From Aspidapion aeneum (lineage: Eukaryota > Arthropoda > Insecta > Coleoptera > Brentidae): a stretch of 64,000 nucleotides of DNA. The position numbers were made by a program, and so were the translations under genes. Shown in pieces: positions 57,560 to 64,000 of this stretch; positions within the stretch are counted from its first letter, which is position 1, and each line of letters begins with the position of its first letter. The stretch is from the NCBI GenBank assembly GCA_963576565.1, contig CAUYVT010000084.1:310001-374000 (forward strand), in the 5' to 3' direction. A model generated the notes under the pieces. That model made no database searches. It was not told the DNA's origin and saw only the letters and a program-made list of their open reading frames with translations.

Positions 57560-58440
57560 CAAGGAAGGTACTCAAATATTTTATTATGATGGATACTTAT
57601 CCGTAACTCTAGCCCTAGAGTAAGGGTGACAGCTCACTGTCCTGCGACTGGGACATCTTTGCCCTATGATAAGGTAGGTGAATTGGAGAGATCAGTACAT
57701 AGTCATCTCTACCATGGGTTGAACAGGGTATGGTCCCAGCAGATGGCTTTTCTTTTTCCAGACCTTTGCAGTCCGCAAAATCTGTCCAAAGTATCTTTTG
57801 ACTAAAGGTGCAGTCGAAAAGAGAAGCTGTCTTGATGATGATCTGTCTTGAAGATAGTCGGTCAAGAAGAGCCTACAAAGGAAAGAGAAGGGACTGAGTA
57901 TATCTAACCTATCTGGTCCTCTCGTTGTTCAAAAAAAAAACAGAAAAGAGCAAAACATGAACCTTACGATGTTGGGCGGCTCATATGGTGTCTCAGAGAA
58001 GCCTCAAGGTGTTGAATGCCAAGATTCTTTACTGGAAGAAAGAAAAACAATCTTACATGAAAAATGGGGCACGTGGAGAGACGATGGATAGAATCAGAAT
58101 GTTAAATTTATAACAGAACTTACCAGCAGAATCCTGCCGTTTTCTCGCTCTCCCGGTTGTCCCTCACAACCGACACAACCCGAAGGTCAAAAACACCCCT
58201 ACTGGGTAAACAAAAGGGCACTTTCCTGCCACAAAAGAAGCGATAAAACTTTCACCACCCGGCATCGGGAGAGGCTTTTAGAGGAAAGGAATGATTCGGC
58301 AATAGGGCTCACAGATTAGGTAAATAAGTATAAAAAAAGATGGGACACTCATTCTATGCCTCTTTTTTTAGTTCCTGACCAATCGAGCGCGGCGCTGCAA
58401 TCGCCCAGCTGGCGCGGCGGCGGCAGCCGCCAATTTTAAA
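57560..58440 (-). CDS. Candidate small spliced gene (three exons), unrecognised
   Basis: The minus strand has matched splice signals. Exon 1 ends at 58125 (CTG-GTAAGT). Exon 2 spans 58033-57969, from acceptor TTTCTTCCAG to donor ATC-GTAAGG. Exon 3 starts at 57872 after TTCTCTTTCCTTTGTAG, and AATAAA follows at 57585-57580. Exon 1 begins near a GC-rich patch (58390-58440). Joining exons 2 and 3 opens a frame of 65 codons from an ATG in exon 2 (MSRPTSLFLTDYLQDR..., ending before 57690), with Lys/Arg-rich middle VWKKKSHLLGP. Exon 1 alone holds a 32-codon upstream frame. I do not recognise the product; a non-coding RNA is equally possible. Short length keeps confidence low. Confidence 0.35.
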
Positions 58441-58458
58441 AATTAAATTTTGATTGCA

Positions 58459-58511
58459 CCAAAATGTTTGCATTGTTTCATATCAAAAATGAAACAATGC
58501 AAATATTTTGG
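58459..58511. repeat. 53-nt hairpin with 23-bp stem
   Basis: CCAAAATGTTTGCATTGTTT...AAACAATGCAAATATTTTGG: 22 of 23 stem positions pair, with a 7-nt loop. It lies just upstream (minus strand) of the GC-rich patch. It is too short for a standard miRNA precursor; a MITE remnant or cruciform is more likely. Confidence 0.7.
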
Positions 58512-58519
58512 CAGTAAAT

Positions 58520-59600
58520 TCAGAAAATAAAACTACATTATGTATGTGGGTAGGTATTTATTATAAATAACTTATTTAAAACTTTATTAAAAGAAAATTA
58601 ATAAATTTTTTATTGTATAATTCAACACACTAAATATGTAATACCAGTATTATAATTAATCTTTTTTAATAATAATGTGAGTTCCTTACATATATTAGGG
58701 GGCTAGCTCAGTCACAATATATCATATTTTATATAACACTTTTGTCCAGAGGTGGTTCAGTTGCTAATTTTAGTACACCATATTTGCCCAGGTAGAATAT
58801 CCTAGGTCACGTAGTGAGTGCTGCTCTCTTGATCAGTTACCTACCTTAGCATACACACCAAATTACCCTAAATGATCTATCCCGCTGTTATAATTGGTCT
58901 CATTTTTGAAAATGTGAATTGTGAACACGAGCCCCACTCTATGTGCATGTCAGTCATGTCTCCTTTGGAGCAGCTGGAAAAACAGTACCTGAAACAATAT
59001 AAAATTGTAATATACAAACAATATTCTTTCTTCGGAATGTTATAATTCCTATTTACCCAAAGTGCTAGATAAGCAAACCGAACCCAGCCCAAGGTTTGAA
59101 ATTTATAACCCACAATCAGAGGATAGACATCAGCGTAGCTAAGGGGGGCCTGGCCCCCTCTGTTGGATCTCAGGCTGCCCTTATGTATTGCAGGGGTCCC
59201 CTGGATCACTACTATTAAAAAAATACAGATACAATATATGTGTATCACAGAAAGCCAAGACGTAGGCCGCAGCCCCCTTCAGGCTGGCCACGCCGATGAA
59301 ATTGGGCCTTTTGTTAAAATAAACCATGCAAATTTATTTTATAGGTTATGTTATATACTTACTTGAGATTATTAATAAATTCTTGAATTTTTGGCTGGCC
59401 GGTAAAATTTGGTTTCCTAAATACCAAAAATGTTGGTAAAAGCCGTAAAAATTGCAGTAAAAAACGAAAAAATGGAATTCCAGAAAATTCGAGACCGATC
59501 AGCTGGTTTCTACCGAAAAGATGGGCAGTAGCGGGTTGGGTGAGGATGAGCGGGGGTCTACGGTGGCGCCGCCATCGACTGGTCAGTGAAGCTCGAGTGA
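58520..59600. other. Unique stretch with no secure gene
   Basis: A 123-codon minus-strand frame (59248-58877) lacks recognisable features. A splice-acceptor-like CTGTTTTTCCAG lies near 58984 on the minus strand. Short G- or C-runs such as AAGGGGGGCCTGGCCCCCT (59139) occur. Nothing is confidently annotated. Confidence 0.35.
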
Positions 59601-59615
59601 CCAGGCCCTGATAGG

Positions 59616-62190
59616 GCTGTCTAACAAAACATATGATCAAATCCAAGATGTCTTCCATAGGACAGACAAACCGATTTCCCATAAGCCGTAATGTTAACAA
59701 AAACGTAAATTTTACAAAAACGACAAGAGCTTTAGTCTCAAAAATTAATCAGTTTTAAGAATAGATCCTTTGTGCATATGGGAAAAATGCGTTTTTCTTA
59801 AAAATATTAAACTAAAGCGAGAAAATCTGAAATAAAAGGGACCATGTTTTCTTCAAAAAAGTAGGTTATGTTTTTGTTTATTTTGTTTTTTTTTTTTAAC
59901 TTTTTTTCTAGTTTTTTCACTTATTTTGAATTACTACATGGGCGCACCAAGGGGGCGGGGGGCTAGGGGGCCGGACCCCCCAAACCACATATTTTTTTAG
60001 ATATTTTCCATATATTTCATGAGTAAACAGAAAAAATAGCATAAAGTACATCATGAGACCTCTGGGGCCCCCCAAAGGTTTTTGAAGTTTTTTGACCAAT
60101 GAATCAATGAACTATCAGCCCAAGGTAGGGGAAAGTAGTTCTATTCAAAGAGCTCACTTCAAGGCTCACTTAACAGAGACGAAATTGAAATAGACTAAAC
60201 TTTTCTCATCAGATTCAGGTTTTCTATTAGGATCTTTTGTTGTACTTGACTAAACCTTTTGCTAAGTAATAGGCCTTCTATAGCATTAAACTGTGAAAAA
60301 TATTTCACTATGATTTTTAGGTTTAGACAAAGTTTAATCACGGATCACCTTAACAAAGGTGATCTGTGGTTTAATTGTTTTAACCCTCCAGTAGTAAAAT
60401 GAAAAAGAGGCACAACTTATAGGTAGGTCAGTCCAACAGATCAATATGCACATATAAGTTCCAACCAAGGTTGGTCAAGCAAACTTCTAATAAGTACTTT
60501 ACAAAATATGTTTATTTAAAAAAATATAAGTAAACATTATATAAAAAAAAAAACTTGCAAAATTAAAATACAGTTTTTTCTTGTCATTGGCCTCACACAC
60601 CATACATCACCATATGATTTTCCATGAACTATAATACATAGGGCTTAAGTACGGTCAAATTCATCAGCTCACAACAGTAAGTACTGTTCAAATTTTACAA
60701 CAGTACAATATTCGCTGTTGTATTACTACTGTTACTATTACTTTTATTACTGTTTTTTTGTAACAATATTTGCTCAATTATGTATCTAAAAGTTTATGCA
60801 AATAAACATATACTCTACTCTACAATTGGGCGTAACAGCATATGACCCATTAGGAGTATTAGAACCCAAATTTTTTTGAGAGAAATTGAAAAAAATATCT
60901 GAGAGAACTTATTTGTTTTTCTTGTGGTCATCAAAGTCAACAAAGATTACTTTTTTATCCATCTATTATTAATGATGCCAAAAAATTTTTTTTTGGTAAT
61001 AAGCTCAGTACATTACCGGAGAAATTTCACAACAGGACTTGTAGTAGGTCCAGTCAGATACTATACAAATTTTACGGTGTACAAGTTTTAGGTGTCAAAA
61101 AGCATGGAAATAAAGGAAAATTTGCACCAAAATAGTTTAAGATAAAAAGAGGTTTGAGTTAGGGAGACTGTCAAACACACCAGTTTATTCTAAACTGTTT
61201 TGAGGTCTGTAAAATAAATATTTATTAAAGAAAAAGAAACTTTGATGATACAGGACTTCACTCGACACTATACAGGACGCTACACTACCAAAAGTTTATT
61301 TAAGGTTCTGTAGGATGGTGTACAAATTTGGTTCAGCTCATTATTCACACTTTAACCTCATATTGTTTTCCTTTTCTTTCTTCTCGGGACCCTTTTTTCA
61401 ACCATCATTTTTAAAATTTTTCAACCGTTTTGAAACAATAATCCATTCAGGAGAGACCCAGTCATGATCATTGCTGTATTCTAGTTTTGAAAGTTGCTTG
61501 CCTAGAATAGTAAAAAAATCATAGTGAAATATTTCTTACAGTTTAACACAATTCTATGTTACACTTCTGCAAAAGGTCCACTCAAGCACAAAAAAAGATC
61601 CCAATAGAACATGTTGCCAAAATGGCAGTTGCACATTTATCCAAAACAAACCTGACAAAAAACTTTCGAATATTTCAATTTATCCTCTGTTAAGTCAGGT
61701 AATAGAGCACTTATCCACTTTCTTTTCCCTTCTTTGAGCTGATACCTAGTTCATTTAAATCAAGATGATTTTTTAACGTCAAAATACTTGGCATTCCATC
61801 AAAACTAACATTATCAAGCTCTCCCCAGCTGCCACAATTCATAACAGCACAGAAACTAATAATAATGATTCAAACTGAGTAAAAAACTGGAAAAAAAGTA
61901 AAAAAAAACAAAAGTAAATAAAAACATAACCTGACTTTTGAACAAAACATGGTCCCTTTTATTTGAGATTTACTGGCTTCAATTGATTTTTTTTAAGAAA
62001 AACGCATTTTTCCCATGTGTACAAAGGTTCAATACTTAAAACAGCATCTTTGTTGTAAGTTAAATCGTTTCACTTTTTTTTAAAATTACGTTTTTGTTAA
62101 CATTGCGGCTTATGGGAAAACGCTTTGTCTGTCCCATGGCGACCATCTTGGATCGAAAAACAGCTGATCGTGACAGTTCGTTAGACAAGC
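59616..62190. mobile_element. Large foldback element with arms of ~660-700 bp
   Basis: The left arm starts near GTCTAACAAAACATATGATC (59619) and the right arm ends near GTTAGACAAGC (62190). Paired landmarks: cataagccgtaatgttaacaa (59683) with ttgttaacattgcggcttatg (62095); gggaccatgtttt (59839) with aaaacatggtccc (61946); ctattaggatcttttgtt (about 60226) with its partner at about 61600; gtgaaaaatatttcactatg (60293) with catagtgaaatatttctta (61521). The loop of about 1.2 kb has no recognisable gene. Arms are diverged by many substitutions and indels. It could be a non-autonomous foldback transposon or an inverted duplication. Confidence 0.75.
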
Positions 62191-63260
62191 TAATTTCTTT
62201 CCCCAACGTTGATCTATGCACCTGTCATAGTTGTCAATCTTTTCGCAAAATCGCAATTCACAAGTCCCAAATGGGCCCACGCCTTACTTGATAGACAAAA
62301 AGGACCGACTAAAGCCCAATCGGCTCTAAAAATTACTTAGTTCATCGATCTAGCCATGATCAGCCCCTAAGACACCCCCCCGGGGTTAATCAAGGAATGA
62401 CAATAGGTTGACATCCCACAAATCTACCATTAGGATTTTCTACTTTTACGAGGGCCGTAAAAGAATAAAGAGGATTATTTCTGATTTTATGTGATAAATA
62501 AAACAAAGGTGCAATAAATATTTTATTTATTACCACCGATCCCCTATTTCGTTGGGGTAACTCTAGTTCCGTTTTTATTACACAGGAACGCATAAAAACT
62601 AGTATTTGGTATTACAGAATCAATACAATATCAGAATAATACCAATTTATAGGTGATGAGAAGGTTAATTACTAGCGTCAATCATTCAACAGAGATCACC
62701 TCACACGAGAAAATCACTGGAGCCCCACTCACCAACCTTACAAAGACCACTTATTTGCAGGAACCTTACGAACTTTAAATCGATTCAGAATGGTCCTGCT
62801 GATATCCAACATGTATTAGTATGGAAGACAGACGAAAAGAAATGCCTAAGGTCCAGGTAGGGTCCGTAATAAGAATCGAGCTATATTTATACATCACCAC
62901 GGCAATATGACCTATTACTGTATGAAGCTCCCTCGTATCACAATTGCGAATTATCGATCCATGAACCCAGGGGACTGATTTTGGTTGTTTCAGCCGTCAG
63001 CTGAGACCACCGGTGAAAAGTAAGGTTATAATAACCCAAAATTGGCCAAAGTATCATAACATATTGACTCGTAGCGGACTGAACCGTGGTCTTCTGTGCA
63101 AAGTATTTACCACTTTTAAAGGGGATTTTAGAGACAATTTATGTTTTATTTATCTTTCACGGCATCTAAAAATATGTTGGATTGTCGCGGTAGATACGTT
63201 AGTGTAGTGCTAACCATACTAGCTGGGAATAGTTTAAGGACTGGGAAGTGGATTCTAAGT
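62191..63260. other. Unique stretch, no gene recognised
   Basis: Short open frames have no domain signatures. The G/C-rich word cacccccccggggttaatc at about 62372 is the only notable local feature. Confidence 0.35.
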
Positions 63261-63264
63261 GGGA

Positions 63265-63820
63265 TTTATAGACCACGGTGGATAGAATATACCGGTGTTC
63301 GGATCTTATAAATATATGTCGAATTTTCACGTCTCTGGTGGGCCAGCTGATTTTTAGAAACGAAAGTGAGATATGATAAGAACACTACTATTTTCGTACT
63401 ATTTTTCAGTATATTCTTATAAAATAATATTTTTCAGACATACCAGTCGTTATTTTTTTTAGCCCACTTTATTTCTCTTTACACAAAAACTAAAATTCAA
63501 AGAAATGAAAGTGTTTGTTTCAGCTTCAAAAATTATCCGCTGACATACCTCTTTGTTTACTACCCAGTAGTCCTCAATTCACCTTTGATATTAAACGATC
63601 GCATTCAGTTTGACTTGTAGTTTAAGTTTTGTGTAATAAAAAATAAAGCGGGCTAAAAAAAATAACTACAATACATCTAGAAAATTACATTTTATAAAGA
63701 TGTACTAGATAACAGTAACTTTTGTTTACAAAAATCAGCTGGACCACCAGTGACATGGAAAATTCAACATATATATATAAGATCCGAACACCAGTCTATT
63801 CTATCCACCGTGTTTATAGA
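63265..63820. mobile_element. Foldback MITE, ~200-bp arms
   Basis: The left arm has ccacggtggatagaata, tgttcggatctta, ccagctgattttta and ttattttttttagccca. The right arm carries these in reverse complement order, ending ctatccaccgtg at 63812. The spacer of about 150 bp is non-coding. Confidence 0.8.
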
Positions 63821-63940
63821 CCACAGGAACCTAACTAGGATACCATAAATAGGATTCCCTAAATTAAGGTATTAATTTACTATTTTTCTCTCAGATTTTC
63901 TTGGTAATTCTAAACTTAAAATAAACCTGTAACATAGATT

Positions 63941-64000
63941 TAAGCTTCATATTTGATAATTAACAGGTATTAAATTTATCTGGTAAAAATTAGTTTTAAC
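63941..64000. repeat. Start of a second ~105-bp satellite tract
   Basis: Contains ttcatatttgataattaaca and aatttatctggtaaaaatta, the same words as units near 56580-56710. The window ends inside it. Confidence 0.7.

Noticed and set aside
58877..59248. 123-codon minus-strand gene
   Set aside because: No domain or compositional sign of coding. An acceptor-like site lies within it, but no matching upstream exon was found.
59359..59700. Conserved protein beginning MLTLRLMG, also at 62094
   Set aside because: The matching starts are mirror positions in the two arms of the foldback element; similarity stops outside the arms.
1..64000. tRNA, rRNA or bacterial operon features
   Set aside because: No cloverleaf-capable segment with A/B boxes, no rRNA-like conserved words and no Shine-Dalgarno-spaced gene sets were seen.

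Overview
Organism and overall character. The window looks like repeat-rich nuclear DNA of an insect or close arthropod. It is strongly AT-rich, has very short GT-AG introns (about 65-80 nt), and is packed with arthropod-type transposable elements: a Transib, pogo/Tigger-like elements, RNase H-bearing and CR1-like non-LTR retrotransposons, a solo-LTR-like segment and foldback MITEs. I see no bacterial-type operons, tRNA or rRNA genes, and no clearly intact conserved host gene. I cannot name the order or species.

Layout. 1-930: short repeats, a CAGA microsatellite and a palindrome. 1320-3425: 5'-truncated CR1/Jockey-like retrotransposon, minus strand. 3429-11300: RNase H-bearing non-LTR retrotransposon, minus strand, split at its catalytic YADD codons by a 2,959-bp Transib (5166-8124) with a CGTCG target duplication. 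11590-22400: tandem array of 48 exon-like ~200-bp units of two types, flanked by relatives. 22406-31300: two pogo-like elements, each followed by the same ~1.5-2.5-kb block. 31300-32619: non-coding tail. 32620-37659: a ~5.0-kb element with ~28-bp terminal inverted repeats, nine copies of a 13-bp motif and a spliced ~1,049-aa protein with DDE-like acids and a C-terminal PHD finger. 37660-48477: second, shorter copy of the 4909-32619 assembly, with one pogo, no exon array, no Transib and a solo-LTR-like insertion. 48500-57000: minisatellites, foldback elements and satellite arrays. 57560-58440: possible small spliced minus-strand gene with a GC-rich upstream region. 59600-62190 and 63265-63820: foldback structures. 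A satellite fragment lies at the right edge.

How the parts relate. 4909-32619 and 37660-48477 are near-colinear copies of one segmental duplication. The PHD/DDE-like element lies exactly between them. The second copy keeps the uninterrupted retrotransposon site that Transib hit in the first, so Transib inserted later. The exon array is large in the first copy and only two units in the second, so it expanded or contracted after duplication. Pogo copies alternate with the same block, as expected if repeated pogo sequence fed unequal exchange. Three unrelated transposon proteins here carry PHD or PHD-like zinc fingers.

Best candidates for undescribed biology: (1) the 32620-37659 element, with its DDE-like protein, separate PHD exon and repeated 13-bp sites; (2) the 48-unit array of a splice-site-bounded mini-exon.
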